Shown here: piece by piece, positions 39,484 through 47,598 of the stretch
Position numbering within the stretch: the first letter of the stretch is position 1
Layout of the letters: each line of letters begins with the position of its first letter
IMG/VR virus record: IMGVR_UViG_3300020057_001232
Location: 1 to 64,000 of that record
Direction: 5' to 3' (one strand)
DNA length: 64,000 bases
Source: a virus
The notes under the pieces: model-generated
Database searches by the model: none
Told to the model about the DNA's origin: nothing
The model's input: the letters and a program-made list of their open reading frames with translations, nothing else
Position numbers and translations under genes: made by a program

Positions 39484-40044
39484 ATGTATTGGACAGAATT
39501 TAACTACCGATCTGGACCACAACCTGACTTGACCAAGATTGGTACAAACACGGTTACGGTTCTTAAAAATGTTCTTGATCCTAGTATCCACAAAGCCCTC
39601 AAGCGTTACGTCAACGCCTTGAAAGCTGAGAAAGATACGGCGATGTATTTCGACGAGCAGTGGCAAGGGCGTTGGACAAAGAACAACGATCCCATCATGT
39701 GTTGGGCACATGACCTCCTTACGCCAGTGATCTACTCACGTCTGAAGGTTTCCGTGAAACCGTCTTATAACTTTCTGTCCTGCTACGGCGTCGGCGGCAA
39801 TGTGCCGAAGCACAAAGATAGACCTCAGTGCAAATACACACTCGACTACATGGTGGATCAAAGCGAAGGCTTGAAGTGGGAGCTGTTTGTAGAAGGCAAT
39901 CCCGTTCTTCTTGAGGAGAACGACTGCGTTATCTACTCAGGCACCGACATGTTGCATTGGCGCAATCCTTTGCCTGATGGGCACCACGCTAGTCTTATCT
40001 TCTTCCACTACGTCGATTCGACATTCCGAACGGGACTTGAATGA
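39484..40044 (+). CDS. 2OG-Fe(II) oxygenase A
   Basis: About 186 residues. Iron ligands fit the double-stranded beta helix pattern: His and Asp in VPKHKDRPQCKYTLDY and the distal His in DMLHWRNPLPDGHH, with basic residues nearby for 2-oxoglutarate. Related phage enzymes hydroxylate proteins or nucleic acids. ATG 39484 is internal to a longer GTG frame and has GCGGGACTTGTT in front. It overlaps the next gene (ATGA). It is placed upstream of a second oxygenase and the tail fibre. Confidence 0.75.
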   Translation: MYWTEFNYRSGPQPDLTKIGTNTVTVLKNVLDPSIHKALKRYVNALKAEKDTAMYFDEQWQGRWTKNNDPIMCWAHDLLTPVIYSRLKVSVKPSYNFLSCYGVGGNVPKHKDRPQCKYTLDYMVDQSEGLKWELFVEGNPVLLEENDCVIYSGTDMLHWRNPLPDGHHASLIFFHYVDSTFRTGLE

Positions 40045-40316
40045 AGACATATAAAATCAAATGGTGGCGTGAACCTGAAGGCGTGCTCCACGAAGAAGTG
40101 GTCGTCGATCACGGCTACTACGCACAGAGCGACCGGTTTTTCTTTGAGTACGAAGATGGGGGGATGAAAGAGGTAGCTCTTTGGTCGCATTGTTCCCTCG
40201 AACTCGGAGCTGACTGGAGAGAACTTCAGCGGGAACGAGCAAGCTTTGCACCTCACACCTTAGGCAATGAAGTCTTTGAAGACAGAGAGCCTGTCAAACT
40301 CGTGGTGGAGGACTAA
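40041..40316 (+). CDS. Small oxygenase-linked protein A, 91 aa
   Basis: A paralogue of the 40876 protein. Both have the pattern Y-x3-W, a strand pair, then EYEDGGMKEV / YLMDGSIREI, then C-x-L-x-LG-x-DW. It starts on the ATGA overlap with oxygenase A and ends 2 bases before oxygenase B. No known domain. Repeated pairing with an oxygenase suggests a partner or carrier. Confidence 0.65.
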   Translation: MKTYKIKWWREPEGVLHEEVVVDHGYYAQSDRFFFEYEDGGMKEVALWSHCSLELGADWRELQRERASFAPHTLGNEVFEDREPVKLVVED

Positions 40317-40318
40317 GT

Positions 40319-40879
40319 GTGGAGGTAACTAGACACATCGCCACCTTTCGCAGTGCGCTTTCGAAGGAAGAGTGCAGCGCCGTCGCTAATGCCTTAGAGG
40401 CGTCAGGACGGTGGGAGAAAAGCCGAACGGGGAACAACCTCGACACTAACTACCGTTCCAACAAGCAAGTACACCTCACGCAGTTAGCTAATTATGATCC
40501 AGCTACGTACAAAGTGTTTGATGATATGATCTTCCACGCACTTACCAAAGCCGTAACTGAGTACCAAAGAGCTTACGCCAGCCACAGCTTCGTCCTCAGC
40601 GACGAAGGCTACAGCGTTCTTCGCTACGAAGAAGCGGAAGAGTATAAAGTCCATTCCGACAGTGGACCGGAGAACAAAAGACTTGTGTCGGCTTTACTCT
40701 ACTTAAACGACTCTTTCACTGGAGGCGAAACAAATTTCCCTCTGCAAAACTTCAAGGTCAAACCTGAGACTGGTATGATCTGTTTATTTCCTAGTATTTT
40801 CACCCATCCTCACGCCTCTCTGCCCGTCGAGTCAGGAGTCAAGTATGTGGTCGTCACTTGGTATAGGGGATTTCCATGA
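40319..40879 (+). CDS. 2OG-Fe(II) oxygenase B (prolyl 4-hydroxylase-like)
   Basis: 186 residues. The core is typical of P4H-like enzymes: YKVHSDSG (HxD), LYLNDSFTGGETNFP, and FPSIFTHPHASLPV with the distal His, followed by SGVKYVVVTWY with the 2-oxoglutarate-binding Lys. Such enzymes hydroxylate prolines or other residues. The start is GTG behind GGTGGAGGACTAAGT. The tail fibre gene downstream is a candidate substrate, by position only. Confidence 0.9.
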   Translation: MEVTRHIATFRSALSKEECSAVANALEASGRWEKSRTGNNLDTNYRSNKQVHLTQLANYDPATYKVFDDMIFHALTKAVTEYQRAYASHSFVLSDEGYSVLRYEEAEEYKVHSDSGPENKRLVSALLYLNDSFTGGETNFPLQNFKVKPETGMICLFPSIFTHPHASLPVESGVKYVVVTWYRGFP

Positions 40880-41112
40880 ACGGTTACGTACTACGCTGGA
40901 AACGCTTCCTTTTTTGGCAAAAGAAAAAGGTTTGCGGACACGCCTACGACAAAGATACGGACAAGATGGTCCTCTATCTAATGGATGGGTCGATCAGAGA
41001 GATTAAGAAGTTCCATAATTGCGAACTAGCCCTTGGAATTGATTGGGTTCTTGTCACAAAGCAAGACATGGAGAAGGCAAGTGGTCAGTCTATCCCTGTT
41101 AGACCAGAGTGA
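40876..41112 (+). CDS. Small oxygenase-linked protein B, 78 aa
   Basis: A paralogue of the protein at 40041, with the basic N-terminus GYVLRWKRFLFWQKKK and the shared DGSIREIKKFHNCELALGID. ATGA overlap with oxygenase B. Function unknown. Confidence 0.65.
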   Translation: MNGYVLRWKRFLFWQKKKVCGHAYDKDTDKMVLYLMDGSIREIKKFHNCELALGIDWVLVTKQDMEKASGQSIPVRPE

Positions 41113-41145
41113 GATTTACTGTTTTAGCTACCGCTTCGAGGGATT

Positions 41146-43260
41146 ATGACGACCTCTTATATTTCTCCAAACACTCTTAAGCCTGCACGGTTCGGTGAGA
41201 TTTACACCGACCGCAACATTAAGCTTGTCGGGCGAGCACGTTGGAATACGGGTACGAATCAGGTGCAAACCGATTCGCTTAGTATCCACACCACACCTAT
41301 CAACGGCGGCTCGGCAGCGGTTTCGGATATCCCCAACGGGACTTACAACCTATCTGCCATCGGCTCGTCCCTTTGGGCAAAGTTCAGGCGTACCTCAGGC
41401 TCGACGACGGTCGCTCTAATCGACATCGTAGAGTTCACCGTAGGTACGCAGCCGACGCCTAGAGAAGATTGGGTTCAAATTTTCTATCGCAGTGCGACGA
41501 CCACAATCGTCAGCATGTACGGTCACGTCATCGCTCCTGGTCCTGCTTACACCCGTATCGGTGTGCAGATGGGTAACGGCATCTATGACTTCATCGTTGG
41601 ACCCTCTGGCAGTCCTTATGCGACTCACAACGACATCCAAGCCGCTATCACTGATGCCGTAGACGGCAACCGGATCTTGATTCTCGAAGGTACCTACTCT
41701 GTAGCTACCGCTCAGAACCCTGCCGTAGATGCTACGGCAGCTATCTCATGGTCAGGCAAAAGCTTGACTTTGGAAGGTGAAGGCTTCAACACAGTGTTGG
41801 TCAACGGCGGTGCGATGACTCGTGCCTTCGCCGTGCAAAGCACTTCGGCGACACTGACAGCCGCACTTGGTAACGGTAGTCGCATCATCAATCTTACAGT
41901 CTCGGGTTTCACTCAAGGCGTAGCCTTTTTAGCTCAGACCTTCGGTATCCGCTATTGTAACGTAGATGTTTGGCAGATCAACAACGCCACCTACACTGAT
42001 CCAGTGGTTACTGGAACGGGCACTTCGGAGAACAACAAAGTACGGTTGCGGGTTCAAAGCGCTGCTCTCTCGCCGACGATCCTGACTCAAGAGTACAACC
42101 TTTCAAACTCTAGAGTTCGTGGGAACACCGACTACGACTTTCAAGCGAAGGTCAGAGTTGGCATTGCAAACAGCATCGGCAGGATTAAGCTCCCGGTCTA
42201 CACGACGACGACTCGAACGGCAGCGACGGGTCTTGAGGAAGGTGAAGTCTTTTGGGATACGACATCGAAAACGTTGGAAGTCAGAGATACGTCAACCTTT
42301 GTCAGCTTAGCTCCATTACCTATCGGAAGTATTATTTCCATGGGTGGCGTCTTTACCGCCGTCAACAACGGTGGTTCTTACGCTGAAGCGACGACATTTG
42401 TCGGCGTAACAATTCCGGCTAACTACAAGCTTTGTGATGGAACTCTCATCAACGAAACACGGTCACCTCTGAACACACGGTACATGCCGCTGCTTACAGA
42501 TGACAGGTTTTTGCAGGGTAACAGTGCTGGCGGTCTTTTCGCACCGACGAGTCCGACGTTTAACTTGTCGGATTTGAGCCACACTCACCCTCATCCACAC
42601 AGTCACCCTTTGGCGAGCCACACTCACCCTCATCCACACACGCACAACATGCCGCACGTCCACCCCGTCACAGGAACGTCGGGACCAACGAACTTGACCA
42701 TTACGGCAACGGCTGGACCTGCGGGAACACACAGTCACTCGTTCCCCCACAATCACCCCATTCCGTCTCACAGGCACCGTTGGATGTACCGAGTTTTCCG
42801 TGGTGACGGACACATCCAGTTCAACACTTGGAGTCCTTCAGGTGGTATCGGTGTTGTTGCCGGGAGTACCCCCTTTGCTGCCGATACCCCAACTGAAGGC
42901 TTAGCGGTCGCACCTAACCGAGGTAACCTCTTTGTTCACGATTTAGGAGCCAACACGGAAAGTGCAGGCAGTGGAAGTACAGGAAACCCAAGTAACCCCG
43001 CTACGATGGCTACGATGCCTGCTGGAGCACACACTCACACCGTCACCGTAACAGACACGCCGCACACCCACTCCGTTGGCTCTTACATAACAAACGCCTC
43101 GCCGACGACTGTTACTGCCGACGTAAACACGGCTGCAACTGGTGCGGCTCCTGGCTCAACGGGCACCGAGTCAGCTCCCCTCACAGGACCGTCTTTGCCG
43201 ACCACCTTCGACCGGCGTCCGCGCTACTTAGGTGTCCGCTACTACATGCGTATCTTTTAA
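41146..43260 (+). CDS. Tail fibre / tail collar protein, 704 aa
   Basis: Three parts are visible. The N-terminal 150 residues are beta-rich and probably attach to the virion. Residues about 150-340 look like a right-handed beta helix (DFIVGPSGSP, DIQAAITDAV, ILILEGTYSV). The C-terminus is a tail collar domain: PIGSIISMGG, YKLCDGTLI, then many His-x-His pairs (HTHPHPHSHPLASHTH) and the ending FDRRPRYLGVRYYMRI. HxH pairs in collar fibres bind iron along the trimer axis. It should be a receptor-binding or collar fibre. GAGGGATT precedes the ATG. Confidence 0.88.
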   Translation: MTTSYISPNTLKPARFGEIYTDRNIKLVGRARWNTGTNQVQTDSLSIHTTPINGGSAAVSDIPNGTYNLSAIGSSLWAKFRRTSGSTTVALIDIVEFTVGTQPTPREDWVQIFYRSATTTIVSMYGHVIAPGPAYTRIGVQMGNGIYDFIVGPSGSPYATHNDIQAAITDAVDGNRILILEGTYSVATAQNPAVDATAAISWSGKSLTLEGEGFNTVLVNGGAMTRAFAVQSTSATLTAALGNGSRIINLTVSGFTQGVAFLAQTFGIRYCNVDVWQINNATYTDPVVTGTGTSENNKVRLRVQSAALSPTILTQEYNLSNSRVRGNTDYDFQAKVRVGIANSIGRIKLPVYTTTTRTAATGLEEGEVFWDTTSKTLEVRDTSTFVSLAPLPIGSIISMGGVFTAVNNGGSYAEATTFVGVTIPANYKLCDGTLINETRSPLNTRYMPLLTDDRFLQGNSAGGLFAPTSPTFNLSDLSHTHPHPHSHPLASHTHPHPHTHNMPHVHPVTGTSGPTNLTITATAGPAGTHSHSFPHNHPIPSHRHRWMYRVFRGDGHIQFNTWSPSGGIGVVAGSTPFAADTPTEGLAVAPNRGNLFVHDLGANTESAGSGSTGNPSNPATMATMPAGAHTHTVTVTDTPHTHSVGSYITNASPTTVTADVNTAATGAAPGSTGTESAPLTGPSLPTTFDRRPRYLGVRYYMRIF

Positions 43261-43285
43261 TACTATAGACGTATCTTCTAAAAGA

Positions 43286-43314
43286 AAAAGGCTCCTCTCG
43301 GAGCCTTTTCTGCC
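43286..43314 (+). terminator. Terminator after the tail fibre
   Basis: AAAAGGCTCC-TCTC-GGAGCCTTTT, a 10-bp stem with a tetraloop and a T tail; bidirectional in form. Confidence 0.85.
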
Positions 43315-43330
43315 ACTTCTTTTTTAGCTT

Positions 43331-43392
43331 AAAGCATTGGAAGCGTCTCAGTCGTGAAGCCACGGCACCTACCCCTTTGTCAAGACAGGGGT
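43331..43392 (+). ncRNA. Omega-RNA-like / IS right-end-like structured segment
   Basis: In the gap after the fibre terminator, GTCGTG-AAGC-CACGGC forms a hairpin. A second structure follows, using CCCCT / AGGGG or TTGTCAA / TTGACAG. The order GTCGTGAAGCCACGGC then GGGGTTGACAG recalls the 3' part of TnpB-associated omega RNAs and IS1341-type right ends, which finish in TTGACA. No TnpB gene is next to it. The recall is from memory of such elements and needs a covariance search. Confidence 0.35.
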
Positions 43393-43453
43393 TGACAGGA
43401 TTTGCGAGATGATAGAAGATATTGGTCTCTCTATGAATGGTAAGGAGCTGCTG

Positions 43454-43696
43454 ATGACTACGGAAATCCAAGATAAAATTATCGTCTGCGTATCTGGTGA
43501 AGATATGCACATCGACTATAATGATTTCGGCTTGTCTTTTGACTCGACTGATGGTCAAGTATTGGAAGCAATTGCCCCACTAGTACAAGAGCGTTTCAGT
43601 GTTGATCTCGGACATCCTGGTTCATGGCTCTATAAAACACGTAAGGCAACGAACAGCCGAAATATTTACGTGATTCCGAACTCCACAGCGGGTTAA
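43454..43696 (+). CDS. Hypothetical protein, 80 aa
   Basis: ATG 43454 follows AAGGAGCTGCTG. It is a small alpha/beta protein (DKIIVCVSGEDMHIDY, GQVLEAIAPLVQERF). No family is recognised. A terminator follows, and then the TROVE gene. Confidence 0.6.
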   Translation: MTTEIQDKIIVCVSGEDMHIDYNDFGLSFDSTDGQVLEAIAPLVQERFSVDLGHPGSWLYKTRKATNSRNIYVIPNSTAG

Positions 43697-43720
43697 ACCC
43701 CGACCGACTCCATCTTGGAG

Positions 43721-43750
43721 CCCCGCTGTCACCAAGACAGCGGGGTTTTT
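43721..43750 (+). terminator. Rho-independent terminator
   Basis: CCCCGCTGT and ACAGCGGGG form a perfect 9-bp stem followed by TTTTTG. It separates the small gene from the TROVE gene. Confidence 0.88.
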
Positions 43751-43783
43751 GTTATTAACGTTTGTTATCGGAGGTATACAGCC

Positions 43784-45415
43784 ATGACAGAACATAAGCT
43801 CGGCTACTTGAACGATCAAGACCGCCTAAAAATCTACAACACGCTTATCAGTGGTTGTATGCACCTTTGGAGTAAGAACAAACTTCAAGATGGTTCTACC
43901 ATTGATGTAAAAGGCAAAGACGGTAAGACGGTTAAGCAAAAGCTAGAAGACCGCCTTACACCTGTGCTCGAAAGCTTCTCGAAGCTTGCCGAGAGCGACC
44001 CTTTGTTTCTTGCCCACTTCACTAGCTATGCCGTGAAGAAGCTAGATGCGAAGGACTTACGTGTAGTTGCGACATTTGCTTCGACTCTTTCGGACGCAGA
44101 TGGGACGCCCTTTTCCCCTGGAAGCGAATTTAAGAAGCCCAACTGGCGTCTTATCGGGCAAGCAGCTTTCCAGACATTGGACCCTAAGCTTGCTCTACGT
44201 GTTGTGCAACTCGCAAACAGAAAAATGAAGTTCGGTATCAAAGCTGAAGCAACGCACTATTCTAAGTCGCTACGATCAGCAGTGAGGAAATACCTTCGTT
44301 ACCGTGAAGCAAACCCAAAGATGATCGAAGGAATTGTTCGGACAGGTCTCACGAAAACGTACCGTAACCTTTACCGTTGGGCTCGTATTCAGCCTTCGGC
44401 TGAAGCGGCTACGTTTCTTGCTTGGGAGCAGAAAGACGGCTCTGTGAAAGAGGCGGACTTTAAGCAGAACAAGCTTACGTTCGCAGGTTTGTCGGAAGTT
44501 GAAATTGCAGAGAAGATCCGTGCGGAGCGTTTGACGCCGCAGCGTGCTCTCGGTGCGCTCGGGGACAAGATCTCACCCGTTATCGCAGCAGCCGTTCTTG
44601 AGCAGGCTTCGGGCGACCAAGCCGTTATTTTGACAAACTTGTTTGAGGAGCAAGGTCTTCTTAAGAATGTGGAAGTGAAGAAGGTCTACGAAGAGAAGAT
44701 CAAGACGGCAAAAAACGCTTTGGACCGTGTGGATAGAATCAAAGCGGAGCTGTCTGAAGAAACTAAGACGGCGTTGAAGGACAGTAGAAGTGAGACAAGA
44801 AAGGCAAACATTGAAGACTTCGGTCGTGTGTTCGTCCACGTCGATACGTCGCCGTCGATGGCTAACGCTCTCGAAATTGCGAAAGAGTACGGAGCTACCA
44901 TTTCCGAGTTCGTTAAGAACCCAGAGCAGAACTTCTTTTGGGGCTCGTTTGACTCTGCGGGGAAGGTCTTCCCTAACCCACAAAAGTTTACGAAGGACGG
45001 CTTTAAGTTAGCTCTCTACGGGCAGAAAATTGGTGGCTACGGGACGGATTGTCTAGCTCTCTACAAGACAGCTCGTCAGAAAGGTTGTTCAGTTGACATC
45101 TACATCACGGACCAAGATCACAACGGCAAGCTTATCGGTATGACAATTGATGAATGCCGCAGAGAAGGTTTGACTGATCCGCAAGTCGCAGTGATCGTGG
45201 ACGTTCATGGTCGTCAAGACGGGATTCTAAAGCGTGAGCTAGAGAAGGCTGGTATTCCTGTTACCGTGCTTACGGCGAAAGAGCTTGGCGAAAGTGCGCT
45301 CGTAACGCAGGCGGTGAACGTAGCGATGAAGGGGCAGATCGCCGTCCTTGAAGAGATCCTCTCTACAGGGCTACTCGACTTGCCGAAGTGGTGGTACGCC
45401 GTTAAGAGTGCCTAA
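43784..45415 (+). CDS. rsr: Ro60/Rsr-type TROVE-vWA protein
   Basis: About 543 residues. Residues 1-340 are helical repeats of TROVE type (FLAHFTSYAVKKLDAKDLRVVA, KSLRSAVRKYLRYREANPKM, TPQRALGAL). The C-terminal vWA domain has the metal motif HVDTSPSM (Asp 354) and a Rossmann-like continuation. Ro60 homologues form a ring that binds misfolded RNAs and Y RNAs, and in bacteria work with PNPase or in stress and phage settings. ATG 43784 has CGGAGGTATACAGCC in front. A candidate Y-RNA-like RNA lies at 54121. Confidence 0.88.
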   Translation: MTEHKLGYLNDQDRLKIYNTLISGCMHLWSKNKLQDGSTIDVKGKDGKTVKQKLEDRLTPVLESFSKLAESDPLFLAHFTSYAVKKLDAKDLRVVATFASTLSDADGTPFSPGSEFKKPNWRLIGQAAFQTLDPKLALRVVQLANRKMKFGIKAEATHYSKSLRSAVRKYLRYREANPKMIEGIVRTGLTKTYRNLYRWARIQPSAEAATFLAWEQKDGSVKEADFKQNKLTFAGLSEVEIAEKIRAERLTPQRALGALGDKISPVIAAAVLEQASGDQAVILTNLFEEQGLLKNVEVKKVYEEKIKTAKNALDRVDRIKAELSEETKTALKDSRSETRKANIEDFGRVFVHVDTSPSMANALEIAKEYGATISEFVKNPEQNFFWGSFDSAGKVFPNPQKFTKDGFKLALYGQKIGGYGTDCLALYKTARQKGCSVDIYITDQDHNGKLIGMTIDECRREGLTDPQVAVIVDVHGRQDGILKRELEKAGIPVTVLTAKELGESALVTQAVNVAMKGQIAVLEEILSTGLLDLPKWWYAVKSA

Positions 45416-45421
45416 GAACTG

Positions 45422-45454
45422 AGAAGGCTGTGTCATTGCACAGCCTTCTTTTTC
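45422..45454 (+). terminator. Terminator after TROVE gene
   Basis: AGAAGGCTGTG-TCATTG-CACAGCCTTCT followed by TTTTTC, a perfect 11-bp stem. It lies between convergent operons. Confidence 0.9.
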
Positions 45455-45469
45455 AATTGTAGTTGCATA

Positions 45470-46027
45470 TCACTCTTCGTGCGGTAAAAATGGGGATTCG
45501 TTTTTAAACCATTCTAAGGTTTCGCCATCTTCTTCATCTGACTCTTCTAGGGTGAATGCTTGAGAAAAGTCGATGCTCTCGTGCTCGGATAGTGAAGTCC
45601 ACCCATGCCCATCCCACACTTCTAAATTCCTCGCTGGAATACCCTTAGTGAGAAACCAAGCTTTACTGCCGCCTGCGTCTTTCGTTCCTAGCTCGTCCTC
45701 TTTTAGATCTTCTTTTTTAACTTTGGACGTACTCACGACAACGGGTACGTACAGATCTGTTAGGGGGTGGTCTGAGTTGTGGTTAGCGAAGTCTTCAGCT
45801 TTAGACATCCAAAAACGAACGCCATCAAAGTCTGTTAAAAACACTTTGCCTTTGGCGTGGAAGTCATAGCTAGGACTACCGATGGATCGGGTAGAGTTAG
45901 GCTTTAAGCCGTGCTGAGCAATGCTTTCAAGCCGGTTGGCGTAGGTGACGTGATACACCAAGATCTCGTCTTTTAGATCAGAAAGAACTTTGTACTTTCG
46001 GTAAACGTCTTTTGCTAAATTTCTCAT
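45470..46027 (-). CDS. ADP-ribosyltransferase-fold-like protein, 185 aa
   Basis: EILVYHVTYANRLESIAQHGLKP is the opening strand-helix of the ART-like fold used by Tpt1/KptA and DUF952-type proteins, with the conserved H, T and GL. VFLTDFDGVRFWMSKAEDF would be the second motif region. The C-terminus is acidic. Phages use ART-like enzymes to modify host proteins or RNA, but catalytic residues cannot be assigned with confidence. It is the last gene of the minus-strand operon from the MoxR ATPase. Confidence 0.6.
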   Translation of the reverse strand: MRNLAKDVYRKYKVLSDLKDEILVYHVTYANRLESIAQHGLKPNSTRSIGSPSYDFHAKGKVFLTDFDGVRFWMSKAEDFANHNSDHPLTDLYVPVVVSTSKVKKEDLKEDELGTKDAGGSKAWFLTKGIPARNLEVWDGHGWTSLSEHESIDFSQAFTLEESDEEDGETLEWFKNESPFLPHEE

Positions 46028-46047
46028 GCAGAGAATCTTTTCTGACC

Positions 46048-46878
46048 TTAGCTCTTATCGTCAACCATGCGGACTTTATGGACAGTAGGTTTGTCTTTCG
46101 GACCTTTTGTGTGGTCCATAACCCACGTCCAGTTGGTGATGCAGTAAGTTCCTTCCCGGTCTTTGCCTAGCTTGTCGGTACCGATAGACCGCCAATGACC
46201 TCTGACCGAGAAGCGGTGGCTGAAGTCGATGGTGCGTCCTAAAGCTTCGTACTCTCGCACTTCGGACTTTGGGCAGACGTGGATAATGCGACGGACTGTG
46301 TGAAAGCGCTTGCCTTGACCAGTACCAATTTTGATCTTTTCCCTGACCTTCTCGACGCCATCACGTTCCCGCTCAAGACGCTTGAAGATGTTTTGAGTCA
46401 GAAGTCCGAACGTGTTCGTATTGATGACCATGATGGTCGGAGCGGAGTTCTCATGCACGATCTCCATTAAAGCATAGTAACAATACTTCTTCGGCTCGAT
46501 CTCCCATACCATCACACAGAGCGTGTTAGCGGGCGTTTCTCCAGGTCTAGCTACAGTGATTTTTCCGCCGAGAATTTCGTAAGAGAAGACGGGGAAAGGT
46601 GCGTCTATCTCAGGGTAAATCAAAGTGTTGCACTGCTCGCAGGTTGTACTTCCGTCTGCGTTGATGGTGGCAGTATGGGACTTGTGCGCTTCAGCCGTTT
46701 CTGGTAGCCATCGCGGCTCGTCGTGCTTAGGCGTAAAGACAAAAACTTCGCACCGCTCGACTTGTTTCCAGAAGTGCTCTTCTAATGTGTTCTGTCCTAA
46801 AGGCTTAGACTTCTCGCTGTCTACGTAGCGAACGCCTTGCTTCTTTACGACTTCGATCATTTGTTTGAAATATTTCAT
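46048..46878 (-). CDS. Hypothetical protein with CxxC motif, 276 aa
   Basis: An N-terminal segment holds TTCEQCNTLIYPE, a lone CxxC that may be half a zinc site. The central part is alpha/beta (CVMVWEIEPKKYCYYALMEI). The C-terminus RFSVRGHWRSIG ... NWTWVMDHTKGP matches a pattern of phage and plasmid proteins ending in an RGHWR...W(V)xxHxKGP motif. GGAG precedes the ATG. No function can be given. Confidence 0.65.
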   Translation of the reverse strand: MKYFKQMIEVVKKQGVRYVDSEKSKPLGQNTLEEHFWKQVERCEVFVFTPKHDEPRWLPETAEAHKSHTATINADGSTTCEQCNTLIYPEIDAPFPVFSYEILGGKITVARPGETPANTLCVMVWEIEPKKYCYYALMEIVHENSAPTIMVINTNTFGLLTQNIFKRLERERDGVEKVREKIKIGTGQGKRFHTVRRIIHVCPKSEVREYEALGRTIDFSHRFSVRGHWRSIGTDKLGKDREGTYCITNWTWVMDHTKGPKDKPTVHKVRMVDDKS

Positions 46879-46886
46879 AGCACTCC

Positions 46887-47339
46887 TCAGTCTTCGTAAT
46901 CGTCAAGGTTCCAATTCTGAGGCGGCGTCCAGCCATGCTCTTGCGCCGTTTTTGCCCACTGAGGGTAGACGGGCTTCTTGCCGAGAACGTGACGGATGCG
47001 GTTTTTAGAGTCTTCTGTTTCAGCCACCTCAACCAAATTCAGCTCGTTGATGAGGATCATGATGCTGTTGTGGGAATTACTCATGTAGCACCGACCGAGG
47101 GCGTCGATGGCGTACACTGTGGGAAGTTCCCACCCTATGTGTTTGAGTTCTCCGTGTGTACGTAAAGGCAACACAGGAACTTCGCTATCGTCGTTGACGG
47201 CAAATTCTAGGTCGGAGTCGTTTTGTACCGAAAACCTAAACTGGTTGCGAACGATGTCACCTTCAAGGTTTTCCGCCGTGTACCGGCGCATTGCCTTGAA
47301 TCCTTCTGGTGCTTTGTAGTGGGGGTCAAAAACAATCAT
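46887..47339 (-). CDS. Hypothetical protein, 150 aa
   Basis: A soluble alpha/beta protein with strong GAAGGAGGTTTGAC before the ATG. SHNSIMILINELNLVEVAE is its most regular helix. No family is recognised. One of five closely packed genes downstream of the MoxR-like ATPase. Confidence 0.65.
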   Translation of the reverse strand: MIVFDPHYKAPEGFKAMRRYTAENLEGDIVRNQFRFSVQNDSDLEFAVNDDSEVPVLPLRTHGELKHIGWELPTVYAIDALGRCYMSNSHNSIMILINELNLVEVAETEDSKNRIRHVLGKKPVYPQWAKTAQEHGWTPPQNWNLDDYED

Positions 47340-47340
47340 G

Positions 47341-47544
47341 TCAAACCTCCTTCACACTGTAAGCTTTGCACTTTTTGCACCGTATTGATTTCACTGTGGC
47401 GTCAGCCCTCAGACAACCCCACCAGCCGGAAGGTGTGCAGACAGGACGAAGTGCGCCGTCATGAAAAGTCAGCACATGCATCCGGTTAGTACGGATTGCC
47501 GTCCCTGCCGAGTCTTTGTGCTTACTGCCTAATACGAGCTTCAT
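47341..47544 (-). CDS. Hypothetical protein with CxxC, 67 aa
   Basis: A basic protein ending SIRCKKCKAYSVKEV; two further cysteines (PVCTPSGWWGC) could complete a zinc site. CAGGGGACAAT precedes the ATG. It ends 2 bases before the next gene starts. No family is recognised. Confidence 0.55.
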   Translation of the reverse strand: MKLVLGSKHKDSAGTAIRTNRMHVLTFHDGALRPVCTPSGWWGCLRADATVKSIRCKKCKAYSVKEV

Positions 47545-47561
47545 ATTGTCCCCTGTATCAA

Positions 47562-47588
47562 GCGAGACGAAGCAGGGCTTCGTCTCGC
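47562..47588 (-). other. Long hairpin between operon genes
   Basis: GCGAGACGAAGC-AGG-GCTTCGTCTCGC, a perfect 12-bp stem with a 3-base loop but no T-run. It may act in mRNA processing or attenuation between the 317-aa gene and the distal genes. Confidence 0.6.
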
Positions 47589-47598
47589 CGTCTGCTTC

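Noticed and set aside
38452-39711. N-terminal extension of the TerC gene by about 107 codons
   Set aside because: The extension has no ribosome site, crosses the divergent oxygenase start, and a strong AGGAGG site precedes ATG 39390.
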